Assembly: GCA_011800805.1 (NCBI GenBank)
Contig: MPNW01000015.1
Span: forward strand, 472,080-512,079
Source of the DNA: Hirudo medicinalis
Lineage: Eukaryota > Annelida > Clitellata > Hirudinida > Hirudinidae
Direction of reading: 5' to 3'
Length of the DNA: 40,000 bases
Part shown: positions 11,770-23,237 of the stretch, piece after piece
How the letters are laid out: the number at the start of each line of letters is the position of its first letter
How positions within the stretch are numbered: position 1 is the first letter of the stretch
Translations under genes and position numbers: made by a program
The notes under the pieces: generated by a model
Told to the model about the DNA's origin: nothing
The model's input: only the letters and a program-made list of their open reading frames with translations
Database searches by the model: none

Positions 11770-13636
11770 TCAGTGTCTCCTGTCCCTACTTCTTGACCTC
11801 CGCTCTCGACTCCTCCTCCTGCGCCTGTCCCTGTCACTCCTTCTTGTTGGTGGTGACCTCGACCTTGACTTTCTTCTGCTCCTGCCATAAAGTTCCCTAC
11901 GAAGTTCCCTCGAGATGGGCTTGAGGTGCATGAAGTTGCAGAAGCCCCCTCTGGTGCATTCTCTGCAAACCATTCATTGTGTCATTAAACGATCGTTTAC
12001 AGCATTATTATCATTATTATTATTATTGTATTACAGCTTACTTCTCGAGCAGGGCAGATACAAATCTTGTGAATATGCATACTAGAGCAATAATAAATAC
12101 ATTCTGAACATGACTTCAGTAGCAATGAGCAAATGCTAATGCACTAAATAACTTAACATGAAGCATTTAACGTGTCACCGCACCCGAGCTCATACTGCCT
12201 GCAACAAGCCTCCCTAAAATCAGTAACAGGAGACAATTCGGCATTTATCGGCCTCCCGTTGAACCACCTGGTGTTCAGATCGGCCACCGCCTTCTCGGCT
12301 GCCTCCTCACTCTCGAACTGAAACGAATTATTACCATTACAGATCCAGATTAAATTCAAGTGAATGTGAGATTCAATTTAAAGCCAACCTTAACATAGAC
12401 ATTCCCCAACAAGTGGTCACCAAGATTGTCACAGACATTCATTTCTTCAATCCTACCATACTGTTAAGTCACAAAAAAAATTGTCATCCATTTCAAACAA
12501 GAAAAACACCAAAACCAAAACCTTTTCCTCCAACTCTGTAAACACTTCCTCAAAAAAGTTGTCATACTCTTCCTGATTTTGAGCTTCTTCCATTCCACCT
12601 TAAGTATCAAATCATGCTCGTTAATGTTGAAGTAAAAAGTTAAATTATAGTTTAGTTTTGTATGAGAAGTTACACCCTGCATTACAAACGATACTTAACT
12701 GATTGAGGTGTCCCCTGTTGTTTGGGCAGTATTCAAAGGGTTGAGATACAAACTCTGAAGTAGAACAGTTTGACTGAATGTTGGCTTGTTGTGCAGTCTG
12801 GAACATCTGTCGCCATGTCTGCATGCTCCAATTTTAAAGAAAAACGAACAATTGACTCTGGAATTTAAAACAGACTATTACAGAAAGGATTCAGAAAAAA
12901 TGAATCACTTTTATCTACATGCACAGTAATAAGTAACATAAATTGGTTTTTTTAAGGCTTTTTAACTATTCAAACCATTCTGAGTATATCAACTCGACTG
13001 AACACTCCAGGTTTTAAAGATTGCACCTCTCTTTGACTCAGTCATTGTAAGAGGTTTTAATGTTCAAGAAATTGATGCAAATATCAGATTGTGAACGTCA
13101 TGTGAAAGTATCACCGTAAGCAACAAAAATCATATCCTTAAGCTTTGTTTAGGTGCACCTAATTGGACATGAATTTAAGTAACTTCCCAAAAGATGTCAG
13201 ATCATACGGAATCAGAGTTAGAATGCAAAATACTAATGGGCCTTTCTGCCCAACTTTGTTACCGGGCAATTCAGTTATTTCAAAAATAACTTTTTTAAAC
13301 AGAAAGCAAATTAACACAAAGCTAGGCGCATTTTGTAAATTTATAGCTAAATTAATAACTACTATCCATACACCACAACAATGTAATCTGTGGATGGTCA
13401 TACAAATTTTCTAGTCAACGACATGCGTCTATTGCTAAGACATTACAAAAACATGAAAAGACAGTGGAGTAGGATGGATGATAAAGAATAGAAAAGTGAA
13501 TCTGTTGCCGCCGATCGACACTACTAGCGATAAACTGCTTTATGCCTTTATTTTGAATTGCGTTCCCTACCAATAAATCAAACGCAACATACTTATCCTT
13601 CTCAGTTCCAAAAATGGAAGCCAAATACTCCGCCAT
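11770..13636 (-). CDS. U2AF1: splicing factor U2AF 35 kDa subunit
   Basis: The small subunit of U2AF, which recognises the AG at 3' splice sites during early spliceosome assembly in the nucleus. Six minus-strand exons, 13593–13636, 12700–12857, 12522–12598, 12389–12460, 12184–12317 and 11770–11962, give 225 aa; the human protein has 240. The start [15 protein letters not shown] is identical to the vertebrate N-terminus. Zinc finger 1 is [18 protein letters not shown], including the serine matching human Ser34. The UHM/RRM part contains [12 protein letters not shown] and [10 protein letters not shown]. Zinc finger 2 is [18 protein letters not shown], followed by [10 protein letters not shown]. 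The C-terminus is an Arg/Ser-rich tail ending RSRDRRH and lacks the glycine run of vertebrates. The linker after zinc finger 1 diverges most. It is transcribed divergently from RPB5. Confidence 0.98.
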
Positions 13637-14091
13637 AACCACACTTCTTAAAATCTATCCCCCGAACGTTGATGTACAACAAAGAAAATCGACCTAGAAA
13701 ATGAGATAGTTAACATAACAAAACCAAACCTTAAAAAGTTGAAAAATCATTTGTTATTCAATTATAAATATTAATTTAACAACTAGTAACAAATAAAATT
13801 TTTTATTTTAAAATAAGTTAAATTAAAATTAGCATTTTACTTTTTCCCAAAAAACGTTTATAAAAAAATAATTTTAAAATATGCAAAAGTATAAATGTAA
13901 AATTCTCAAATTAATTATAAATCACCTAAACTTGATATCGCTCAAGCCAGTCCCTTATTTGTAAATAAATTCTATTATCGTACGTAATCGGCCTATATAG
14001 TTGGTTTTGGCTCTGCTGTTCTAATTTTATAGATTTAAATAGTTCTGAGAAAAGGCTGATAAATTTTATTAATGCCAGACATTCTTTTAAA
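13637..14091. promoter_or_regulatory. shared intergenic region between divergent U2AF1 and RPB5
   Basis: There are 455 bases between the start codons of U2AF1 (-) and RPB5 (+), two housekeeping genes arranged head to head. The centre is very AT-rich and shows no TATA box in a convincing position. The geometry suggests a bidirectional promoter. That is inference; transcription starts cannot be seen. Confidence 0.55.
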
Positions 14092-15242
14092 ATGCCCAAG
14101 AAGTCAGATAACGATGTACGTGTAAAATCAGAAATAATTCCATTAACAAAGTCGGAACTAAAACACTTGTTGAAGTTACGCAAAGCCGTTTTTCAGGTGT
14201 GCAAAAGAATATTACAAAATTATTGTTAATGTGTAATTTGTTTTGGTTTAATGTTTTTAAGACTTTGTTGGTTGAATTTTATTATAAAGCATGATTTGAT
14301 TTGTCATCAGATGTGTCACGACAGGGGCTACAAAGTATCAGATTTTGAACTAAATGAAGACTTAGAAGAATTTTCAGAATACTTTCAAGACAGATCACTT
14401 CCAGATAATGAATTAAACATATTGTTGAGTCACGTGTGGAATGGTGCAGGTATCTAAATATATATTGATAACTCGCTATAATGAGTCACTAACTAAATGA
14501 CTTATACGTTTTTGGCACCGCAGATAAGATATATGTGATTTTTTCTGGAGAGACAAGCTTAAAGGCAAGTGATGTACAGGAATATGTCAATGTTCTGTCA
14601 GAAATGTCTGTTTCTAAAGCCATAATTGTGGTCCCAACACGAGAAAGTGTTTTAGTCAGAGTTAACGAAGTGAGTGCCTTGTATTTCCTAACAACTTGAA
14701 CAGCATTAGATTGCTATTAGCTCTGATCAAGTTGGTCATACATTCAACTACTTTTACAAGGCATTGAAAGCATGTGCCCCATCTTTTGTTTTCGAAGTTT
14801 TCACAGCAGGAGAACTGCTTCTGAATCCTATGAAACATGTGGTAAGGACATAGTTAATTATTTAGGATTTCAAGTGCTGTGTAATTATTAATTTCACCTT
14901 GATCTCTTTGCAGCTCAGTCCAAAATACACTCCACTGAATAGGGAAGAAACTCAACAAATCCTCATCAATGAGTTGTTGCACAACTTAATAGATTAAGTT
15001 GTCTTATTATTTGCTTTAACCTTTATTTCTTTATTAGGAAAGTTAGCATTTCCCAACTCCCGAGGATCAGACTGTCAGACCCGGTTGCCCGTTATTTTGG
15101 GTTGAGAAGAGGAGAAGTAAGAAATATTGCTATATTGCCTTGAAAATAAAATTAAAAATTGAAATGAAATTTCTAGGTCATAAGGCTAGAAGAAAAAAAT
15201 GAGAAGGGAGCCTTCAACACATTGCATAAAGTTGTCTTCTAA
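14092..15242 (+). CDS. POLR2E: RNA polymerase subunit RPB5 homologue (divergent)
   Basis: RPB5 is a subunit shared by RNA polymerases I, II and III, with an N-terminal jaw domain and a conserved C-terminal assembly domain. Seven exons, 14092–14196, 14311–14449, 14524–14669, 14710–14841, 14914–14975, 15038–15116 and 15177–15242, give 242 aa, against about 210 in human. Family hallmarks are RKAVFQMCHDRGY at the N-terminus and QLPRIRLSDPVARYFGLRRG in the C-terminal domain. The middle is poorly conserved, and the final segment reads EEKNEKGAFNTLHKVVF where the family usually has a SETAGRY-type motif. A lysine-rich extension of about 15 residues precedes the usual start. The exon 5 donor is a weak GTTGCA, chosen because it alone restores the frame into exon 6. 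AATAAA lies at 15292–15297. It may be the sole RPB5 of a fast-evolving lineage or a paralogue. Confidence 0.92.
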
Positions 15243-17568
15243 ATCACGTGTGGAGCTTAACTTTGAATGGAACTATTGCTCAGTTGTTCTCAATAAATGA
15301 GTGCTTACAAATGTGATGTAAAATAATGCTAGCAAATGTAACCTCTAATCTTGGCGACGGACTCGTCAGCGTCATTCTCAAGTCAAAGTGCTGTTGGAAA
15401 TGATGTCGAGTTGCAATATAATATCATATTTGATGATGGTCTCTTGATTGGTTGGCATGCGTTTGATGGATGGTATCATCGCTTCCACCCGCTGCCGTGT
15501 TTGACTCGCTAATTTTAGATTTCAACGCAGCCGAACTGTAATCTAGATCGCCGGGAGTCAAGTCAGTACTGCTGGTATTATTTAGGACTCCTCTGTCATA
15601 TTACGATGTCACTGTTCGGGTTGTTTCATCGATCATTTGTCCCGAGTCCAATTCGCAGGTGCCAGGAACTGCATGCTTATTAAGAGAATATTGATGACAC
15701 GGCACTACAACAACTCATACAACTGGAACAACTTTATTTTATTTAAATTGAAATTTGCACCTCGAATGTCCCCTGAAGTTGCGTCGTCCTCCGATTCATT
15801 CCCACAGTCAGGATGATGTGTCTTCAAACTGTCTCACGCCTGGTAACAATTTGAGTGTTTCTGTTATTCAGATCGTCTTTGAATAAGAACTTTTCTTAGG
15901 AACATATATCGGGTGAGAAAGAGTATGTCGTTTCTAAAGAAATAAACTTCAGACTGAAAACTTTGACTAGCAGGCAAATAGATCTCGTAAGATGACTTTC
16001 TCACATACCGCTCCATCACAGAACCATTGGTAGTCCATTCAAATTTGAGGTTACAACACGCTGCGTTATTCTGGTATGACAATTGATCTGTTAGGATTAG
16101 GAATTGTTCTGAGTATTTTTGGAGCTAAAATCTATTCTGCATCACTGAATCAACTCATGTTGTGAAGGATGGGTGTTATATCACAGATCTTTAGATATTT
16201 GAAACAGTTTACATACCTTCCCCTCACAGACTGAGGTATGACTAAATGGGAGACTAAAGTATGTTCAGAAGACTTTCTACTGGTATGACCAAAACCCAAT
16301 CGGACCAAAGTCAATCAAACGATTAATGATTGTTAATTTACCTGATCACAACTGATAATTAATAAAATAATTAGCTTAGTATCAGTATGTTATTATCGTA
16401 GAGTTAAGTCACTCAAAGTCAACAGCAATGAACTTGTTTTTATTAACAATAAGATTTACAAAATCTAATTTTTTTTAGTCTAGCATTCATCAGATTTGTG
16501 GCATCTGGGTGTTTTTTTTTCAAATTCAGTAGTTACATTGATTTAGAACAAATTATTTTACAATTATAATTAAAAGCGGGCTAAATGAAACGTTTAATTT
16601 TCATAATATTCTGTAAAGATGTTGAAGTTTCCTGAGGTTTGCTGTTGAACCTGTGAAATCCTCAGCAAAAGATGGGGCTGCTCATGTGCTTCACATCTCG
16701 AAGTACTGATAACAAGCACTCTTGATATCGTTGTTCGAGCATGTTGTTGTTAGGTTCGACAACAACTCGTACAAATCCTTCTGAAATACTCATAATAATG
16801 CTTGAAGTTAAATACTCGCAGAAATATCTTTTTATGAGCGCTCACACAAAAGAAAATTTCCGCTGAAAAGTTTCACAGCAGCAATCGCAAATGTTATTCT
16901 AATCTAATTATTGAATCGGATTAAAAATGCAGACAAATTGTCCCCAACAATCTGCTATGACACTACGAGGAGCTCAAAAAATTTCAAAAGAAGCTCATGA
17001 ATTGATGTCACTGACGTGATTTACTGTTGTTATTGATGTTATTCCTCTAGTCGTCGTAGTATTACTGGTGTTGTTGAGAAGTTCTATTCGATAGGCGAAC
17101 AATTAGTAACGTAAAAATCAAGAAAATGATGAAGGGAGACCCAATTAACCGAAGATCGTTTTTCATTAAGATAGGGACGTCCTTCGATAATCGATGCTGC
17201 AATTTCGTCCTAATCCATAAGCCCAACAAAAAAAACATGAAGCCCTAACCAAGACACACTCTCTGTTAACAAGCTATTGGCGCTCTGAGCGAGAGTATTC
17301 ATTGAAGAGTTTGAACTCTCCCATACGAGTGCATTAAGTATGCATTAAGCAATAGTCCAAGACAGGCAGATTGTTATTGTACGAAAGCTTTTGATGGCTT
17401 ATCATCGACCCACTAAACGCTGTTGAAACGATGATTACTTTCGGAAGGTTGAAGTTACGTGCAGCTGAAATATAAAAGGAGGCCCCAAGTTTTCCTCATG
17501 AGACTCGTTGAACAATTTCACAATTATTGATTTTACCGAGGACGATATCTGCCGATGAAAATCTCACA
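15243..17568. other. intergenic, no gene recognised
   Basis: This interval holds the RPB5 3'UTR, with AATAAA at 15292–15297, and the upstream region of the Ig-domain gene. A 72-codon minus-strand frame at 15864–16082 has no recognisable motif or splice context. No repeats longer than short homopolymers stand out. A TATA box at 17471 is listed separately. Confidence 0.5.
17471..17478 (+). promoter_or_regulatory. TATA box of the Ig-domain gene
   Basis: TATAAAAG, followed by GAGG, lies 98 bases before the start codon at 17569. That spacing allows a transcription start near 17500 and a short 5'UTR. The leader carries one upstream ATG at 17555 that stops after five codons and overlaps the true start by one base. 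The match to the TATA consensus is excellent; function is inferred. Confidence 0.65.
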
Positions 17569-20500
17569 ATGAAAGTGTTCAGGGATTTGAATTTGTTTTT
17601 AATCATGCTTTTCCTTCCGTCATTTGTCGACTTGCGGAAACTGAGATCAGGTATTTTATGCGGTTTGTTTATCATGTTTTTATCATTGTTTTGATTCAAT
17701 TCACTTTAATCTGTTGAAATAAAGCTAGAATGGATTCAAACATATTCCACATGCAATCGTTTAAAATGAGAAATAATTTGGCAGCCTTGTAATGACTTTC
17801 TGATGACATTAATGTATTTTAATCGATTCTCCTCGGTCTGCATCTAATTTTATAAAAACTGACATTCTGAATATGATATCTGAGAATTGTATTTTATAAT
17901 AATGCATGTCACATGAAATAATTAGCTTTTGTACACATTATTTTAGAGAGTGACTACTTTAAATAGTGCCCCGAAAAAAGTCTGCATTAAGTTTGCAAGG
18001 ACCGCTTAATTGGATTTTGTTTCAAATTTACCGAAATTCCTGAAGGGAAAATTCATTTATTTTTCAACGGGGTGACAAAAAATTGACTTTAAGTAAGCTG
18101 GCCTCCATAAAACTTGTGAAAACAAACGATCGAGTTCATTCCCTGAGAATGGGAAGCCATTTTTCCCCGATGAACTTTGACCCGTGGAAGATGTTCTTAC
18201 ATGCGGGGTTGAAAGGACTGATCAGTCTTGTAAAGATTCTTGAAACCTTTGTGTTCCTTCAAGAGATGGACAGCCGTTATTGGGCATGCACTCGTACAAA
18301 ACCTCGCGTGATTAACGCACCTCCCCGGTCCTCTTTTATCTATTTTCCACTTGTCCGTTTGCTGGAAAATTTTTCTGCTACGTGCAAAGGCTGGAAATGT
18401 ACGTTGCGAGTACTGGCGCTCAGATGGAGTGGTAATTCATTTCCACCGTACGTCTTCCAGCACAAAAGAAATTGCGACCGGATTTATGAGCTTGACAGTA
18501 CTCCATGTCGGTTTTCACTTCCGGGCAGAATGTGACACTCCGTCTTTCCTCTCACGTGATGTCATCACTTTCTGAGAACCCGATTGGTTAGGAGCCGTGA
18601 GTTCCGTCGCCAATTAACGAATTAGCTTGCATGATGTTTCCATGGAAGGGAGTCACGTGCCGTTCGAGACTGGCTCAAAAGTGGTCATTAACTCGTTAAG
18701 CCATGCGTGTCCACCACGATAAATAAAATCTTCCAGTGACATCTAGCGACGCCTGGAAAGAATCCAGGTCGACTGGAATGTTCCGCATTACAGGCAGGAA
18801 TGTTATGAACATTTGGACGCTGTGATGCCAATTATTCTCCTCTCAATCGTTTCCAGTCTGACATCTCCGCGGTTGGAAAGGGTGATCCATCGATGATGAT
18901 GTATGATTTCCTATCGTCACCGCCCCTCTTCCTTATCTCGTCTTCCAGAAGTTTTGGAATTATTTCATGAAATTGAGCCACGTCAAAGTCTAATTATTGG
19001 TTATTGAGAATAAATGCGAGATAAGATGTTGATTGATGATGGTCCTTCTTTCATTTTTCATCCATCCATCTTCTGGGAAGTTTCTCGTCTGCTCGCAGTC
19101 CTCCATCGACGAATATTTACAACAAGACAAAAATTGGCTTCCAATGGCTGTAGTAATTAGCAATGTCGGAGTCTTTAAGAATTCTCTCACGCCAGCCTCC
19201 TACAGTCCCATGAGCTCCTTCAATAGAAACGATACGCTTGAGGGCATTGCAGACATTTTTTGGGTTTCTTGTCTGAATAGTAAGGAGACGATGTGTTGGT
19301 TGTTTGAAGTTCTCTTCAAAGAATGATTCCCAAACTCCACTTCCTTGCCTCGTATCTTTGATTTATTATTGTCTAATCTTGAATGTCAAGCTAGCTTCTT
19401 TTGACCATATCTTTCGACGGGATCATCAAGTTAGGAGATGAGATTGTATCAGTTCGCGTCAAACGTACTTCATTAGCAACTCCTCAGACTGACTTTGGTG
19501 GATTTAATGAACTTGTACACGTCTCCTGGTCAAGGTCATACGAGTGGATGGAGGTTTTAGCCAGAAATAATCGCTTTGACGACAGCCATTGTGGATGGAT
19601 CGCGTGTCTGTAATTTGTGCGAATTTTCAATGGTCGTCATCACACAATCGTCGGGCGACTCTTTCGATAAATTGTTCACAATTTATCATTTGTTTGTATA
19701 ATTTACCACGTCTTATTATGCCTTATTATTTCTATTATAATTATTACAATTCATGCACAACTTCAACTGGGCATATTTGCACTCTTAAAATTTGCACTCG
19801 CGGGGTGATTTGTACTTCCACACGTTCACGAATTTGCATTCAAACACGACACTCGTCTTCAATCGTGTCTTTCAGTGGACAACCAGGACATGAGTCAACT
19901 GGGAAACTCGGTCGAGTACATTTGGTCAGTCACCACGGTAGCACTCGGTGACACGGCCGTTCTCCACTGCAGCTTCGATGCCATTTTCCAACAACTGAGA
20001 AATGGAAACGTAAGAATATCATTTATTATTACTATTAAATTATTAATTTTATTGTTAAATTATCTTTAATCGATTTTTGTAATGTTTTAATCGTCACACG
20101 AAAGTTGAATAAAAATTTATTCGGGAGAATCACTTTCAGTAATGTTTGCCCGAACTCAAGAAATATCTCAACTTGGCAGATGCTTTGAATGAACCTCATT
20201 CATTTGCAGCACTAATTTGTATTCTTAATGCCTTTAAAAGATCTGAGTTAAGAACTGAGCAGTTCTCCACGTTTAAATTATTAATTGCATTCGTTTTCAT
20301 ATTTCCTAAAATATTCTACATTAAAAAAATGTTAACCCTTAATCGATACTTCGCATCGAGATTACAGACATCACCGTTATCATCGCCTTGTCTTATCGCC
20401 TTTATCAGCGCAGAAGTCTTCATTCTCACCATTGTCATCCTTATCGCCTGATCAAAGTCCTTGAAGAAGCCACAGAAAGGTGGCCGAGTTTTCCATAAGG

Positions 20501-23237
20501 TCAAGACACGCCTCACTGGCCAAGATCTTATTTCAACACCTGGCTTCAATTGAGAGGGGCGGCCCGGGAGTTAGCAAATATTTGGGAGGATTCTTGTTAT
20601 TGCTTGAGTGGCAAATGGTTTCAACGTGTGGAACAGCGTGATTTATGTTGCCTAACGCACGCAAGTAATTCATCCACTATTTAAACCCAGACTTCTTCAT
20701 ACGAGTATGCTTGTATAGATTCACAGACATTAGCAAGCCTAATTATGTATGTGGCAGGTGAGCTCAAGGAAATGTCAAAGTCGACCTCCAAATTATAAAA
20801 CTCGTTCATTCATTCATTCTTTCATTCAATTCATCGGCCGACTAATTATTAACCAAACTTCTGCCGCAGATTGAATGGTTTAAGGAACAGACGACACAGC
20901 AACTGAAAAACAAAAAGGAGGGAAAAGTGAAGCGCCACAACTCCCTCAGCACTAACTTAATATCGCAAGAGCAACCAAAGCATTCCTTCGTCGAAGCTGG
21001 AGAGTGGGAGTTGACAGGGGCAACACCACTTGCCTCAGGGAAGAAGGTCATGGTGGGGGATGGAAGGTTCAGGGTTTACAGACCTCATAACAGCGCCCTG
21101 TCTGTCCTGATTATTAGAAGGACCAAAAAGAAAGATGCAGGTATTTACAGATGTAATCTGGCAGGATCAACGACCAGACACCGGTACATGATCCTCAACG
21201 TTACTGGTCAGTTTCTCCACTTGTCTCCGCTTGTAATCGTTGAGTCATCCGTAAACCGCATTCTTCACCGGGAGTAATCGCTTACTAAAAATGTTTCATA
21301 AAATAATGAGCTAATCAACTAGAATAAGAAAACTAACTAGAAGTGATCTTATAATGGAAGAACATTAACATCATATTATAATAATCTTCACAAATATTTA
21401 CAATTCTTGAAATCACCGGATTTAAAATTGTCGAAATGTGTCGAAAAAAAACGGCAAAAAAGCCTCGGTTTTGAGGAAGAAATTTGATCGATGAAGGAAG
21501 CATCTCGGTGACACCTCCCTGCAATTCCTGGACATTAAAAACTCCATTCATCACTGTTTGCATCCGACTCCTCGCCAAAAACTTATTCCTGAAACTTTCT
21601 TACGAAATTAAGACTCCACTTTCAAATTAATTTTTCATCAGAATCCAAGATTGAGGCTCAAACGAGTCCGGCAACTTTGCGGGCAAAAATAGGGAGCGAC
21701 GTGACCCTATGGTGCAATGCAACTGGATATCCAAAGCCCGTCGTCTATTGGACGAGGGAGGATCGGAACAGGAAGTTGCCCGACGGAAGTCATCAGTTTT
21801 GGGTGCGTTTTGTCTTTGACGAGTAAAATGAATAATCTCATAACCACCATGTTTGAATCTTAATTTCAGGGGAATGGCTTGCAAGTGAAAAGTGCTTCAG
21901 AGCAGGACAGTGGAGTGTATGCCTGTTTCCTTGACAACTTTGTTCAACCAATCGTCTCTTATAAGTTTTCTCTGATGGTCGAAGGTATCGAACCATTGAT
22001 AAAGAATGTTAAATTACAGATGAGATTATTACGTTGTGTTAATTTATGCAATGAAATTCTAATGATCCGCCAGACAACCCGTGGAACTTGGATGGCTTCA
22101 AGATGAGATTCGACAGTAAACAATGGCATCCCATTGAGAGCATCGAACCGAAACCCGTCAAATCCAAGTCCTTTCTGCTGATGTGCGAAACCAGAGGAGC
22201 TTACAAGCCACTCCCCGTCATCAGATGGTACAAAGATGGCAAAGCGCTCAGGAACAGCAAGTTCTTCTACATTATCGTTAGTTGCACTCGAAGATAAATT
22301 TTTTCCAAGGACTCAACAAGTGCTCTGTGGTCTCACGATTAACATTCCAGAGCATTTAATCAGAACGTGCTTGTCACTAGAAGAAAAGTTTGCTTTTGAA
22401 CTTAAGTTTGCTTTTAAACCAAGGAGGATTCACCGGAAACAAGGAGCACACATACTTCATCGACGCTGGTCATCATGAACTTTCTGCAGAGGTTCAGTGG
22501 CAACTACACCTGCGTGGCTTCAAACGTGTTCCGCATGAAGAAGCTGACATTCTCTGTGAAAGGTTGGATGATTCTTTGCTTTGATTTTCTGCTAGATTTT
22601 GGATTTTATGGTGACAGTCTGAATGTAAACATTGAAGCCACTTTAAGCTGACTCTAGACACGTTTACGAAGGTTCGCATTATGCCGAAGAGGAGTTCAGC
22701 TCGGAATCGAATGATGTTAACGAAACACACTAGTTAGACGTACACTTTGCATTTTGCTTACCCTATCATTGCTTCCACGTAGACTTGCGCTAGATGGCTA
22801 GATATTATCGGATACCTTGTGTTTCATTCAGCCTATCCTCTTGCTGTTTCACTGCATTGAGCTTCGATTTCAAACTAATAACCATGATTTTGCTCGCCTA
22901 ACATGAAAACGCCTTCTATTTTTTTAAATTTGGCTGGGAATTTCTCAATTGCAATAGCGGAATTTGTTTCTTTGCAGACGCCCTCAATCCGGAAGATATA
23001 GGTGTTCTGGAAGTTCCGAGATCAACTAACGAGAGTAGTGAAGGAACCTTCCACCTTGATTCTGCGAAGTTTATTGGGAACAGGTTCGGAAATTCGAAAA
23101 CGACATTTGAAAAGAAAAAATTTCCTGGAACAACAATTCTTCCGAACGTTGTTGACGATTTAAAAACTTTGGATGAATCAGCCGATGATGAGGAACTTTC
23201 AGAAGGGAGCGGCACCAGACCAGAGAAGGATCCATGA
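17569..23237 (+). CDS. secreted protein with three immunoglobulin domains
   Basis: Eight exons, 17569–17650, 19876–20009, 20870–21206, 21642–21802, 21870–21984, 22074–22276, 22424–22562 and 22978–23237, give 476 aa. Exon 1 is a signal peptide (MKVFRDLNLFLIMLFLPSFV). Ig1 spans exons 2–3 (GDTAVLHC, IEWFKEQ, KKDAGIYRC), Ig2 exons 4–5 (GSDVTLWCNATGYPKPVVYW, DSGVYACF) and Ig3 exons 6–7 (FLLMCE, IRWYKDGKAL, SGNYTCVASN). A tail of about 86 residues, acidic near its end (DESADDEELSEGSG), closes the protein. There is no transmembrane segment or obvious GPI signal, so it is probably secreted. The domain set resembles lachesin/Klingon-type adhesion molecules without the anchor. Ig1 carries a long lysine-rich insertion between strands. 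The exon 7 acceptor (AAG at 22421–22423) was chosen because it keeps phase. AATAAA lies at 23510–23515. The orthologue is not identified. Confidence 0.87.
17651..19875 (+). other. long first intron of the Ig-domain gene
   Basis: A 2.2 kb intron separates the signal-peptide exon from Ig1. It contains several open frames (18083–18535, 19033–19326, 19401–19613) without recognisable domains. Stretches around 18500–18900 are less AT-rich than typical introns here, so regulatory elements are possible, but I can name none. Confidence 0.5.

Noticed and set aside
13926..14183. 85-codon minus-strand frame
   Set aside because: Antisense to RPB5 exon 1, whose RKAVFQ joins in frame to MCHDRGY.
18083..18535. 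150-codon plus-strand frame inside the Ig gene's first intron
   Set aside because: Longest unexplained frame here, but it has no recognised domain, no signal or repeat structure and no matching splice phase with neighbours. Kept only as part of the intron description.
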